DNA from: Phocaeicola vulgatus
GTDB lineage: Bacteria > Bacteroidota > Bacteroidia > Bacteroidales > Tannerellaceae
DNA: 64,000 nt
Direction of reading: 5' to 3'
Assembly: GCA_022009975.1 (NCBI GenBank)
Contig: CP091733.1
Coordinates: forward strand, 1,443,001 to 1,507,000
This document shows positions 55,446-64,000 of the stretch, piece after piece (position 1 is the first letter of the stretch; the number at the start of each line of letters is the position of its first letter). Under the pieces are notes generated by a model. It searched no databases and was not told the DNA's origin. It saw nothing but the letters and a program-made list of their open reading frames with translations. Position numbers and translations under genes: made by a program.

Positions 55446-55958
55446 TCAATACTTCTTCTCCATGCCGCCAAAAAGGACTTTCAACAATCTCCGGCAATAA
55501 AAAATCCTTGTTTTGACTGTGCTGATTGGCGCATTCGTTATTTCGGCAATGTCCTTATATTTATAGCCATAAAAAAACATCAAGAAAGGTATATAAAATG
55601 CTTCCGGGAGCGTGCGGATAGTGCGCTTCATCAAAATCATGTCGAAGCTGTCTTCCATCATGCTGACATCCAAATCATCTGTAACCATCGCATAAATCTC
55701 CGGATCGGAAATCGAATACAACTCTGGTTTCCGCTTCTTCGAACGGCATCTATTGTAAAATAGATTGTGCATGATAATATACAACCAACCTTTGAAATTC
55801 GCATCAACACTATAAGACTCCTTATTGTCCAAAGCCTTTAACATGGTATCTTGTAATAAATCTTTTGCATCATCCATATTTGGCAATAGAATCAAGGCGG
55901 CTTTCATTAAATCTTCCTGACAGAGGATTAGTTGTTTTTCAAAATTAAAATCTTCCAT
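55446..55958 (-). CDS. ECF RNA polymerase sigma factor
   Basis: Sigma-70 family protein of 170 residues. Region 2 includes ALILLPNMDDAKDLLQDTMLKAL and FKGWLYIIMHNLFYN; region 4 includes YKYKDIAEITNAPISTVKTRIFYCRRLL. No anti-sigma gene follows on either side. Targets unknown. The frame is intact. Confidence 0.92.
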   Translation of the reverse strand: MEDFNFEKQLILCQEDLMKAALILLPNMDDAKDLLQDTMLKALDNKESYSVDANFKGWLYIIMHNLFYNRCRSKKRKPELYSISDPEIYAMVTDDLDVSMMEDSFDMILMKRTIRTLPEAFYIPFLMFFYGYKYKDIAEITNAPISTVKTRIFYCRRLLKVLFGGMEKKY

Positions 55959-56124
55959 TTATTTATTCATTGTTTTTTTAATGGAGAATGAAATATTCTT
56001 TTTACTTTTTACATTTATGCGCAGCAAAGGTATATATAATTTATTAATTACAAGGCTTTAGTCTCTATTAATTATTTTAATTCTTAAAGATAGTGCCAAT
56101 TGGTTGTGTTTAAATACAACCTTT

Positions 56125-58575
56125 TTAAGCTATGTCAGAATTTCTCGATTTCCGATAAGAAAAGACTCCAAGCAAAAGAACAACAAATAAACCTAATACT
56201 AAATAGGTGAAAATCGCCCCTACTTGGTCATTCTCCCCATACGAGTGCATTCCGCTTAGGAAATAATTGACCCCGAAGAATGTCATCAAAACCGAACTGA
56301 AGGCTATTACTGATAAAAAATTGAATGCCCACTGGGAAAACCAGCAGCGGACCAAACGAAGATGTTCAACTAATGCATAAACGATGACTGTCACGAGAGC
56401 CCACGTCTCTTTCGGATCCCAGCCCCAATAACGTCCCCAAGATTCATTCGCCCAAATAGCTCCTAAAAAGGTGCCGATTGTCATTAATGCCAAACCTACC
56501 AAAAGAGCCATCTCGTTCACAAGGGTTAATTCTTTTACTCTCCTGTCCAAACTCAGATGATTCTCTCCTTTGACCAAGCTCATCACCACCATATTCGTGA
56601 AGCCCAACAGACAACTTATGCCGAAGAAACCATAAGCAGCCACAATCACTGCCACGTGAAACATCAGCCAAGGAGACTTCAAGACCGGAACCAAAGGGCT
56701 TATCTGCGGATCCATCCAACTCAAACCGGAGACGAACAAAATGATTCCACTGAACAGTGTGGCCAAAGCCATCGTAATCGGACTTTTCCGCATGAATAAC
56801 AATCCACCTAACGCTGTTGCCCATGCGACATAGACCATTGTTTCATAAGAATTGCTCCAGGGTGCATAACCAGCAATGTACCATCTGACTCCCAATCCAT
56901 AAGTATGGAACAGGAAAACGGCAAAAGCAGCAAAAGCCAATATCCAAGTCAGATATTCCATTGACGAATGTGACTTGAATAATCCGGCAAACGTGAATAA
57001 CAGCAGGAATCCACCCAAGACAAGATAACCGATTTTGCATAAACGGAATATATCCATCTTGTTATAAGTAATCTCCGCTTGCATTTTCTTCGGGCTAATA
57101 TCCAAATCCTTGCATTTCGACTGTTGATATTTGGCTATCATCGCCAAAACCTCATCCGCTCTTCGCCAATCCTTCTCTTTCAATGCGGACTGGACTTCGT
57201 TCATATACCAAACAAATATCTTGGAAACAAATGAGAAATCGCCTCCGGAAAAGGGAGACAAATCTTCACCAGGCGCATACCAACGATGGGAAGGATCTTC
57301 TTCGTTCGGGAATATTTTAACCAATTGATAAGAAAGCAAAAGATGCAATATGTTTGCCTGCTCGTCCAATTTCATCAAATCCTTGTCGAATGATGTCCTT
57401 TGGTTCGGCATTTTGCTATATGCTTCTTCCACTTTCTGCTGCAATTTATAACTGCCGGAAGGGTCGAACAATTGGATATAACTACACGATTTCTCCGGCA
57501 AACCATAATAAGAGGCAATCTCTTTGTTGGAATAGGCAATCAGAGGAATACGCATCCACATATCGGGCATGGCTAACAAACTGAGCAAAAACTGGTCTGA
57601 GTTAAGTTTGCCGAAATGGTCTTTCTTATGCAGCTTCCGCAACACTTCCGATGAAAAAGTATTCATCGGAATCATTCTGCCTCGCTCCGACTGCACGGGC
57701 AATGCACCAAAACGGGCGGCATGTTCCGGGTCGATTGCCAATTGTTGCAAAACCATTCCCATTTTCATGGAAGGAGCTTCCCCTTTTTCTGCTTTTGCCG
57801 CAATCGGGAACAAAGGAATCAAGAGAATCATCCCTATCGCAATGTTTCCTTTTTGCATTTTTGCCAACTGGCGGCTCAATGTCCGGAAACGTGAATTTCG
57901 CCCGAACAACGAGAAAAGGAAACCGATTAACAATAAGAAGTAGCCGGTATAAGTTATATTCCGCCCAATCACATCCCGGTTGACAGACAGAATGCTCCCT
58001 TTCTCGTCCGCATCGAACGATGCTTGAAAGAAGCGATAACCCTTTACATCCAACACATTATTCATATAAATCAAGGCTTCACGACTCTTTCCATCTTCAT
58101 GGACAATGACATCGCTTTCATAGGAAGAAGGACTTTGCGAACCCGGATAGCGGGTCATTGTAAAACGAACCAATTCTATCTCAAAGGGCAACGTGTGATA
58201 AGAAGTCTTGTTTCCCATGTGCACAGATATCTGGTTGCTCCGTTCTCCTTCACGAAGGTGCATCAAACCTTCTTCACTAAACAAATGAGAATAAAGTGCC
58301 CCTGCTAAAATGACGATGAAAGAGAGATGGATAATCGAAACGCCCCATCGTTTCTGACGTATATATTGCCGTTTATGTTCAATCGCCAAATAATTGAGAA
58401 CCATCAGCAACTGCAACAAAATGAATATTGGAGAATAATAAACCATGTTTTTAGCCAAATCTGTGCCGCCATATTTCTCAATGAAGGTCGCACCTGCCAA
58501 GCCAAAAGCATAAACGAGCAACAAAACGATGCTTGTCTTATAAGAAGAAATCCATTGTATCCCTGAAGTATTCAT
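56125..58575 (-). CDS. fused ResB-CcsA cytochrome c biogenesis protein
   Basis: Membrane protein of 816 residues. The N-terminal ResB-like half has several helices and a large periplasmic segment. The C-terminal CcsA half has the haem-handling WWD motif WANESWGRYWGWDPKETWAL and a haem-ligand His region. It transports and attaches haem to apocytochromes c (system II). In Bacteroidota it often accompanies nrfHA nitrite reductase, which is not in this window. Confidence 0.92.
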   Translation of the reverse strand: MNTSGIQWISSYKTSIVLLLVYAFGLAGATFIEKYGGTDLAKNMVYYSPIFILLQLLMVLNYLAIEHKRQYIRQKRWGVSIIHLSFIVILAGALYSHLFSEEGLMHLREGERSNQISVHMGNKTSYHTLPFEIELVRFTMTRYPGSQSPSSYESDVIVHEDGKSREALIYMNNVLDVKGYRFFQASFDADEKGSILSVNRDVIGRNITYTGYFLLLIGFLFSLFGRNSRFRTLSRQLAKMQKGNIAIGMILLIPLFPIAAKAEKGEAPSMKMGMVLQQLAIDPEHAARFGALPVQSERGRMIPMNTFSSEVLRKLHKKDHFGKLNSDQFLLSLLAMPDMWMRIPLIAYSNKEIASYYGLPEKSCSYIQLFDPSGSYKLQQKVEEAYSKMPNQRTSFDKDLMKLDEQANILHLLLSYQLVKIFPNEEDPSHRWYAPGEDLSPFSGGDFSFVSKIFVWYMNEVQSALKEKDWRRADEVLAMIAKYQQSKCKDLDISPKKMQAEITYNKMDIFRLCKIGYLVLGGFLLLFTFAGLFKSHSSMEYLTWILAFAAFAVFLFHTYGLGVRWYIAGYAPWSNSYETMVYVAWATALGGLLFMRKSPITMALATLFSGIILFVSGLSWMDPQISPLVPVLKSPWLMFHVAVIVAAYGFFGISCLLGFTNMVVMSLVKGENHLSLDRRVKELTLVNEMALLVGLALMTIGTFLGAIWANESWGRYWGWDPKETWALVTVIVYALVEHLRLVRCWFSQWAFNFLSVIAFSSVLMTFFGVNYFLSGMHSYGENDQVGAIFTYLVLGLFVVLLLGVFSYRKSRNSDIA

Positions 58576-58745
58576 TAGTTAGTCTTTTATCATTTTCAAA
58601 TATGTTTCAAAGATACTATCTTTTCAAAAATAAGAATCCCGCTTTTGGGAAAAAGGCAGATTCTTTTTTGAAAATTCTTTGGCAGACGATTACCGAAAAG
58701 AGTATATGACTATCTTTGTGGCATCAATAGAGATGCAATAGAATA

Positions 58746-59365
58746 ATGAAAAAGATACTTTTCCTACACGGATTCTTCGCGACAGGCAGTTGTCCTATGG
58801 CAAAGGCTTTGAAGGAGGCATTTGATGGACAAGCTATTGTCTTGACCCCAGACTTGCCTCTCCACCCAAAAGAAGCATTGAAGCAGATTGGTTCCATCAT
58901 CGAACGAGAAAAGCCGGATTTGCTTTTGGGTAATAGTTGCGGAGCCTTTTATGCACAAATGCTCTCTCCCGTCGTCGGTATTCCTGCTTTGCTTGGCAAT
59001 CCTTATTTCAAAATGAGTGAATTCTTGAGAAATCGCATCGGTGAGCATGAATACAAAGCACCTCGGATGGATGGAAACCAAAAAATAGTCATTGACGAGG
59101 CGTTGATTAAGGAGTTCGCCGAGCTTGAAGCCAAACAATTCAATCACTGTAATCCCATTAACAAGGGAAGAGTCTGGGGGCTTTCGGAGAACAAGACTCC
59201 TTGGCTCACTTCTCTCCCCTATTTTTGGAACACTACAATCATGCCTATTATTTCCCCGGTAATCATACTCCTACGGAACAGGAAGTAAAAACTTGGTACG
59301 CTCCTTTGGCTATGAAAATGTTGATGGAATATTCAGAAATGGAGTTGCAAAAGGTGCATCAATGA
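58746..59365 (+). CDS. YqiA-like alpha/beta hydrolase (frameshifted)
   Basis: Esterase-like protein of about 206 residues. It begins KKILFLHGFFATGSCP (oxyanion-hole HGF), has the nucleophile elbow LLGNSCGAFYA (Ser in GNSCG), and the C-terminal part has the Asp/His pair in EQDSLAHF and FPGNHTPT. The frame breaks near 59182, where one T is missing from CTTT. Joined, it ends MELQKVHQ at 59365. Substrate unknown. Confidence 0.82.
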
Positions 59366-59373
59366 ACTATTTA

Positions 59374-59811
59374 TCACTCCTCATCCTCTGAATCGAAATC
59401 AAAATCGAAATCGAAATCATCACCAGGCTCATAAAAGTCTGCACCCGTGAATTGTTCCAATTCTCGCCTGTCCTTCTTTGTCGGTCTTCCCAACCCTTTC
59501 GCCCTGTTCACGAATCCCGAAATACGATTCATTTCTAAAATCTCATACTGCTCCGGCGGTGTCACATTCTCCATATATTGAGGCACCAACTTAGCTCCCA
59601 TCCTGTTTTGTGCCAACTCCAAGACCTTAAAAGAGAAAGTTACCGGCGGTTTGCGAACTTGAATCACATCGCCCACTTTCACCATCCGTGAGGGCTTCAC
59701 CGCTACTCCGCTCATCATCACACGGCCTTTTTTGCAGGCATCAGCAGCCACGCTACGGGTTTTGAATATTCGTGTCGCCCACATCCATTTATCAATGCGA
59801 ACCTCATTCAT
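59374..59811 (-). CDS. S4-domain RNA-binding protein (Hsp15-like)
   Basis: Protein of 145 residues. The S4 domain RIDKWMWATRIFKTRSVA and VMMSGVAVKPSRMVKVGD resembles Hsp15, which rescues stalled 50S subunits in E. coli. The C-terminus is an unusual acidic tail alternating Asp and Phe (DDFDFDFDFD) encoded by a short tandem repeat (59394-59418). Confidence 0.86.
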   Translation of the reverse strand: MNEVRIDKWMWATRIFKTRSVAADACKKGRVMMSGVAVKPSRMVKVGDVIQVRKPPVTFSFKVLELAQNRMGAKLVPQYMENVTPPEQYEILEMNRISGFVNRAKGLGRPTKKDRRELEQFTGADFYEPGDDFDFDFDFDSEDEE

Positions 59812-59813
59812 CT

Positions 59814-60377
59814 CTATTTATTATTATATTGGTTCATTGTCAATTGCACTCCTGCCAAGCAGAAGCTTTTGATTATCTCTACCGCTCTGTCTAATTTTTC
59901 AGTCATCTGGTTTAACTCCTCCTGTGGGAAATGTCCTAAAACAAAGTCCACTTGTCCTCCTTTCGGAAAATCATTACCCAATCCAAAGCGCAAACGTGCA
60001 TAATTCTGCGTGTTCAACAGCTGTGCAATGTTCTTCAATCCGTTATGGCCGGCGTCACTTCCCTTGGGTTTCAAACGCAAAGTTCCAAACGGCAAAGCCA
60101 AATCGTCCACGACCACCAGCAAGTTTTCGATAGGAATATTCTCTTTTTGCAACCAATAACGCACCGCATTACCACTCAAATTCATAAATGTGTTAGGTTT
60201 CAACACGACCAATTCACAATTCTTCACTCTCATACGGGCTATTGCGCCATAACGTTCTTCAGAGAAAGTAGCGCCGGCACTCTCTACCAAATGGTTCACA
60301 ACCCGAAAACCGATATTGTGACGAGTTCCCAAATATTCTGCACCAATATTCCCTAATCCGGTTATTAAATATTTCAT
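59814..60377 (-). CDS. pth: peptidyl-tRNA hydrolase
   Basis: Enzyme of 187 residues that releases tRNA from stalled peptides. The catalytic His is in GTRHNIGFRVV and the Asp in LVVVDDLALPFG; KPNTFMNLSG and GHNGLKNI are also typical. It stands 2 bp before the S4 protein, in a unit with rplY upstream. Confidence 0.96.
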   Translation of the reverse strand: MKYLITGLGNIGAEYLGTRHNIGFRVVNHLVESAGATFSEERYGAIARMRVKNCELVVLKPNTFMNLSGNAVRYWLQKENIPIENLLVVVDDLALPFGTLRLKPKGSDAGHNGLKNIAQLLNTQNYARLRFGLGNDFPKGGQVDFVLGHFPQEELNQMTEKLDRAVEIIKSFCLAGVQLTMNQYNNK

Positions 60378-60410
60378 ATTTGTCTGATTGTACTATTAAA
60401 TAAAGGATAT

Positions 60411-60449
60411 AAAAAAAGAGGATGTCCTATTCTCACGAAGAACATCCTC
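60411..60449 (-). terminator. terminator of rplY
   Basis: GAGGATGT (60418-60425) pairs with ACATCCTC (60442-60449). On the minus strand a T run (60411-60417) follows. It partly separates rplY from pth. Confidence 0.8.
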
Positions 60450-60484
60450 CACTAAATCTTTTAACTATGAAATTTTACAAGCTC

Positions 60485-61069
60485 TTAAGCTTTAGCTTGT
60501 GCTCCACGAGCGGCACGAGTCAACTGAACTGAGCAAACAACTGCGTTCTTAGCGTTCATGATTTCCAAGCCTTCGAAGTGGATAGCACCAACCTGCATTG
60601 TTTTACCCAATCCCAAGTGGTCAACATTGATAACCAACTTTTCAGGGATTTCAGTATAAACAGCTTTAACTTTCAACTTTCTCATCTGTAACTGCAATTT
60701 ACCACCGGCTTTAACACCTTCAGCGTGACCATCCAAAACAACCGGAACTTCCATTACGATTGGTTTTTCAGGAGTAATTTCCAAGAAATCGATGTGCAAA
60801 ATTGCATCTGTTACTGGGTGGAACTGGATGTCTTTCATGACAACCATTTTCTTTTCGCCATCGATTGTCAATTCTACTGCGAAAATTTCCGGTGTATAAA
60901 CCAAGTTTCTTACTGCACTGTTTGTTACAGTAAAATGGATTACTTTCTCACCACCATATAATACAGCAGGAATTTCATCGTTCTTACGAATAGCTTTCAA
61001 AGCTCTTTTCTGATCTGCTGAACACGGTGCGATTTCTCTCGTCTTTCCTTCTAATTGAAATGTTTTCAT
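60485..61069 (-). CDS. rplY: 50S ribosomal protein L25/general stress protein Ctc
   Basis: Protein of 194 residues of the long Ctc/TL5 form, with the 5S rRNA-binding N-terminus (MKTFQLEGKTREIAPCSADQ) and the C-terminal beta-domain (VPVVLDGHAEGVKAGGKLQL). Ribosome assembly and stress tolerance. Confidence 0.96.
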   Translation of the reverse strand: MKTFQLEGKTREIAPCSADQKRALKAIRKNDEIPAVLYGGEKVIHFTVTNSAVRNLVYTPEIFAVELTIDGEKKMVVMKDIQFHPVTDAILHIDFLEITPEKPIVMEVPVVLDGHAEGVKAGGKLQLQMRKLKVKAVYTEIPEKLVINVDHLGLGKTMQVGAIHFEGLEIMNAKNAVVCSVQLTRAARGAQAKA

Positions 61070-61157
61070 CTTTTTTAAATTGATGTGTTACTCAAAATTA
61101 GTTATTGATTATTGTGTTTCCTAATTCCCCATCACACGGAGAGGTGAAAAACGTGTG

Positions 61158-61189
61158 CAAAGATAGTATTATTTTATTACCCAAGCAAC
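61158..61189 (-). promoter_or_regulatory. promoter of rplY
   Basis: On the minus strand GTTG, 20 bp spacer, TATCTTTG (plus-strand CAAAGATA at 61158-61165). It lies about 90 bp before the rplY ATG. Confidence 0.6.
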
Positions 61190-61276
61190 ATCTGGCGTTT
61201 TTTTCTTGAAATATTTTCATTCTTTCTTTTTTATATGTATGTTTGTAATAGTATTAGTTCTAAAAAAGTATTATTC

Positions 61277-62157
61277 ATGATAGAATATCCTATTGTTGAG
61301 CTATCTTCCATCATAGAAGCTCTGCCTTCATCGGCAAGTTTTAAGAATGAGATAATGGTGTCTGTTGTCAATTCCCAAACGGAATTCCTCCATTCCTGCA
61401 TGCGAATAGATGCCTTGCAGATTATCTTGGTGCAAGAAGGCAGTTTAGAAGTCCAGATTGATTACAAACCTTATAACATAACAGCCAACACAATTATTAT
61501 CGTCATGCCGACCCACATCATCCAGTCGATACGTGTCAGCCCGGATTTCAAATGCTTTATGTTAGCGGCTTCGCGTTCTTTCTTGGAAAGACCCGATCCG
61601 ATACACGACTCTCCGGAAATAGTCTACATGAAAATCCGGAAGAATCCTATCATACAATGTACAAAGGAAGAGATGAAGTTGTTAGAAAAATGCCTGAACA
61701 TCCTTCAAGACAACATCAAATTGACTTCCCATAAATTGCAACGTATGCTTTTGATAAATAATTTGCAGAACTTCTTAATCGAACTGGCGAACATCTTTTA
61801 TCAGCAAGAAGAGTACTTTTCTCCTCCAACTCTTAGCAGAAAAGAGGAGTTATTCTCGGCTTTCCTCAGGTTATTGATTGCCAATTGCCGGAAAGAACAT
61901 GCCGTTTCCTTCTATTCCGAAAAATTATTCATTACGCCTCAATATCTGTCGTTAATCTTGAAAGAGCAAACAGGAAAGTCTGCCAACAAATGGATTGACG
62001 ATGTGCTGATCCAAGAGGCGAAGATTTACTGAAAGCGCCTCAAGCTACTGTACAGCAAGTGGCAGATTTGCTGCACTTCTCGGATCAATCCACTTTTGGG
62101 AAGTTCTTTAAAAAGCATGTCGGCATCTCACCCATGGAATATAGGAAATCTTGCTAA
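61277..62157 (+). CDS. AraC-family transcriptional regulator (frameshifted)
   Basis: Regulator of about 293 residues with a cupin-like N-terminal sensor (LQIILVQEGSLEVQIDY, ITANTIIIVMPTHII) and a C-terminal double HTH (FITPQYLSLILKEQTGKSANKW, then FSDQSTFGKFFKKHVGISPMEYR). The frame breaks near 62029-62031: restoring one base in TAC(T)TGAAA gives IYLKAPQATVQQVADLLHF. ATG 61277 (MIEYPIVEL) chosen; an ATG at 61235 is less typical. Target genes unknown. Confidence 0.88.
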
Positions 62158-62197
62158 TCTGCAAACTATTACCACGGATGAGAAATTGGGGATTTAA

Positions 62198-62734
62198 TCA
62201 ATCCAGTTGGATGTAATTGTTCTTCTTGAATTTATACCAGTTGATCAATTCATTCACTCCGTATACCAATATCACAGCACCGAATATGACCAAAGTGTCC
62301 TCGATTACTTTCATCGGGTAGAAGATAATGAGCAAGCCTGCCAACAAAATCAATGCAGGAAGAATGTAATACATCGCACGGACAGGTCCGAATTTCCGGG
62401 CTGAAATCAACGTGGCAAACTGTTCTATTCCCGCAATCAGCAAGACACCGCCCAGCACGAACATTAGAATGTTCACAAAGAAGCCGGGCATCAAGATGAG
62501 CCACGCACCCAACAACACGCTTCCCAATCCTGCCAACGGGAACATGCGTGAAATCGTGTCATTCGATTTGTCTCGTAAGAAATAGCTGACAATCGAGATT
62601 ACTCCTGGCAACAAAAAGCCTGCACCAATAAGCATAATGATATAAAGAACCGCTGCAGCCGGCCAAAGTATCAAGACTATACCTAACAGAACGGATATTA
62701 CCGCACGCAAGATAGCACCATCAAAATGTTTCAT
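62198..62734 (-). CDS. HdeD-like/DUF308 membrane protein
   Basis: Integral membrane protein of 178 residues with about six helices (LGIVLILWPAAAVLYIIMLI, LLAGLLIIFYP, IFGAVILVYGVN). HdeD of E. coli is linked to acid resistance; here the role is unknown. It stands alone, opposite the AraC gene. Confidence 0.85.
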   Translation of the reverse strand: MKHFDGAILRAVISVLLGIVLILWPAAAVLYIIMLIGAGFLLPGVISIVSYFLRDKSNDTISRMFPLAGLGSVLLGAWLILMPGFFVNILMFVLGGVLLIAGIEQFATLISARKFGPVRAMYYILPALILLAGLLIIFYPMKVIEDTLVIFGAVILVYGVNELINWYKFKKNNYIQLD

Positions 62735-62804
62735 ACACTTATTTATTGAATGTTATGATGCAAATTTACAAAAGAAATAGAAAACTACACAGTATTATTC
62801 TTAT

Positions 62805-63818
62805 TTATTTCCGTGGCGGTTTGTCCATAATGCGCAGTTGGTGATAAGTTACTGAAGAGGCACCAACAAAGCCTAAGCCGCCTGTCACATTCGTCGGGAT
62901 AATGACTGGCTCCATCAATGCTTCTTCGTATTCGTCGGAACTGAGCAAAGTCAGAGCACGGAGATAACGATACTCTTCTTCCGTCAAGCTTTGGATGCAA
63001 ATTCGGGCTTGTGTCTGAATATGCTTCTGCCACTCATAAGCAAACTCTTTGGCAGGACGGTAGCGGGTGTAGACACGGAGCGTGTAACTCTGGTTTTTGA
63101 AGTGATTATCCGTAAATACGCTATAAACATTCTTGACATTACGCAAGATGTTATTGTATCTGTCATCATTTTCGTTGGAATAATGCCCTTCACTCAATAC
63201 GATTTCTTCCTGGTCATAAATCGTTTCCAAGTCATAAGGCGACCAACCTTCGGGTATTTCCGCATTCCAATAAGTACCGCTATAAATCTTCAACCGGTAA
63301 TAGTTCTGTTCGTTCGGGCGGTCTTTTAATGTAATGAAATATCGGATGGCAGGAATATCCTCAAAGCCATTCCACAATCGTGTGGTCATCGTATCTACTT
63401 GGATGGGGTCAATCGGATAAGGAACAGAAACTTCGGCAAAGGCATTGTATACGACACCATCCGCTTCTCCTTCTGCCTCTATTTTGATACGGTCGCCGGG
63501 ATGGAAAAGAGTTTCCAATTGAGAATACATCAGGAAATCCGATCCACCTTGATTGATTTCACAAACAGCCTCCTGCTTCTCCTTCCATTCGTCATTGACA
63601 TAAACGGAAACCGAACCTCTTTCCAAATAACCTGCCGATGTTTTCCCGCTCAACGACAAATAAACTTTATTACCTGCCACATCCGATTCCAACAAGGCAT
63701 TCACGACTAACTGGCGGGGTTGTTCTTTCTGTTGGTAATCCAACACATTCTCACAAGAAGCAAATAAAACTCCTGTCCACACATATAGCAATAAATAGAG
63801 ATACTTCTTCATCTTCAT
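62805..63818 (-). CDS. DUF4249 lipoprotein
   Basis: Lipoprotein of 337 residues with a lipobox-like FASCENVL after the hydrophobic leader. The body is a beta-rich DUF4249 fold (QPRQLVVNALLESDVAGNKVYLSLSG, LYRLKIYSGTYW-like strands). It is found beside TonB-dependent receptors and is probably a surface subunit of the same uptake system. It starts 5 bp after the receptor stop. Confidence 0.86.
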   Translation of the reverse strand: MKMKKYLYLLLYVWTGVLFASCENVLDYQQKEQPRQLVVNALLESDVAGNKVYLSLSGKTSAGYLERGSVSVYVNDEWKEKQEAVCEINQGGSDFLMYSQLETLFHPGDRIKIEAEGEADGVVYNAFAEVSVPYPIDPIQVDTMTTRLWNGFEDIPAIRYFITLKDRPNEQNYYRLKIYSGTYWNAEIPEGWSPYDLETIYDQEEIVLSEGHYSNENDDRYNNILRNVKNVYSVFTDNHFKNQSYTLRVYTRYRPAKEFAYEWQKHIQTQARICIQSLTEEEYRYLRALTLLSSDEYEEALMEPVIIPTNVTGGLGFVGASSVTYHQLRIMDKPPRK

Positions 63819-63823
63819 CGTTC

Positions 63824-64000
63824 TTAAAATTTAAATGTATATGTAAATGAAGGGAGGCAGGAAGCAATGTCAACTTTTTCAAATGGTTCTTCACCTCTTC
63901 CTTGTAACCGAAACTTCCATCCGGACGAATCACTTCGTGTCCCGTCACCTCTTGCTCCATAAATACCAACTGGGGATTCATGGCGTTATAAGCATTAAAG
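63824..64000 (-). CDS. TonB-dependent receptor, C-terminal end (partial, frameshifted)
   Basis: Only the last ~58 codons are in the window. After one A is restored at 63875-63879 the end reads KKVDIASCLPSFTYTFKF, a typical last beta-strand with terminal Phe of TonB-dependent receptors. Preceding residues NAYNAMNPQLVFMEQEVTG fit a receptor C-terminal domain. Paired with the DUF4249 lipoprotein. Confidence 0.75.

Overview
The window looks like a Bacteroidales chromosome (Bacteroidota). Lysine/DAP synthesis uses DapL and DapF, glutamine synthetase is the large type III form, asparagine synthase B is present, and DUF4249/TonB, PorT-type, DUF4494 and BspA-like LRR proteins occur. Promoters fit TTTG-N19/20-TAnnTTTG and Shine-Dalgarno sites are mostly absent. 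A PorT-like gene would suit a Parabacteroides/Tannerella/Porphyromonas- or Barnesiella-like lineage, but the genus cannot be fixed from sequence reading alone.

Layout. 1-2668: dihydroorotase (cut by the window edge), an HD-domain protein and an SDR. 2947-15631: a defence island in the 3' end of tRNA-Phe. It is bounded by a 19-bp direct repeat of the tRNA end and carries the wreck of a tyrosine recombinase next to the tRNA. Its cargo is RhuM plus an unknown protein, a tight four-gene operon (RloA-like ATPase, RloB-like protein, SIR2, HerA), and a two-gene helicase-methylase restriction-modification (R-M) system. A 194-bp segment with perfect 16-bp inverted ends and an internal promoter lies just upstream of the R-M genes. 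It looks like an invertible promoter, at present pointing away from them.

15785-36000 is mostly minus strand: glycosyltransferase, lysA, lysC, ftsE, hisIE-hisF-hisA-hisH, a secreted regulatory-domain protein, secG/TPR/lptE/sigma-54 activator, a tight acyltransferase/CDP-alcohol transferase/SDR/cytidylyltransferase/PfkB set, glnN, dapL and dapF. 36409-46800: asnB, a collagen-like LRR lipoprotein, YggS, a DHOD-like protein, two glycosyltransferases (one continuous with an LPS-kinase-like domain) and a ferredoxin. 46998-55302: PorT-like protein, CdsA, manC, the polysaccharide export set wza-wzc-ywqE, and an OmpA lipoprotein. 55446-64000: ECF sigma factor, fused ResB-CcsA, hydrolase, S4 protein/pth/rplY, AraC regulator, HdeD-like protein, DUF4249 lipoprotein and the end of a TonB-dependent receptor.

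Caution on quality. About 18 otherwise conserved genes or gene ends carry single frameshifts, most of them in short homopolymers. I read these mainly as sequencing or assembly errors and give full-length coordinates across the shift. The most interesting biology is the tRNA-Phe island: its att structure, the compact ATPase/RloB/SIR2/HerA operon, and the likely phase-variable promoter of its R-M genes.
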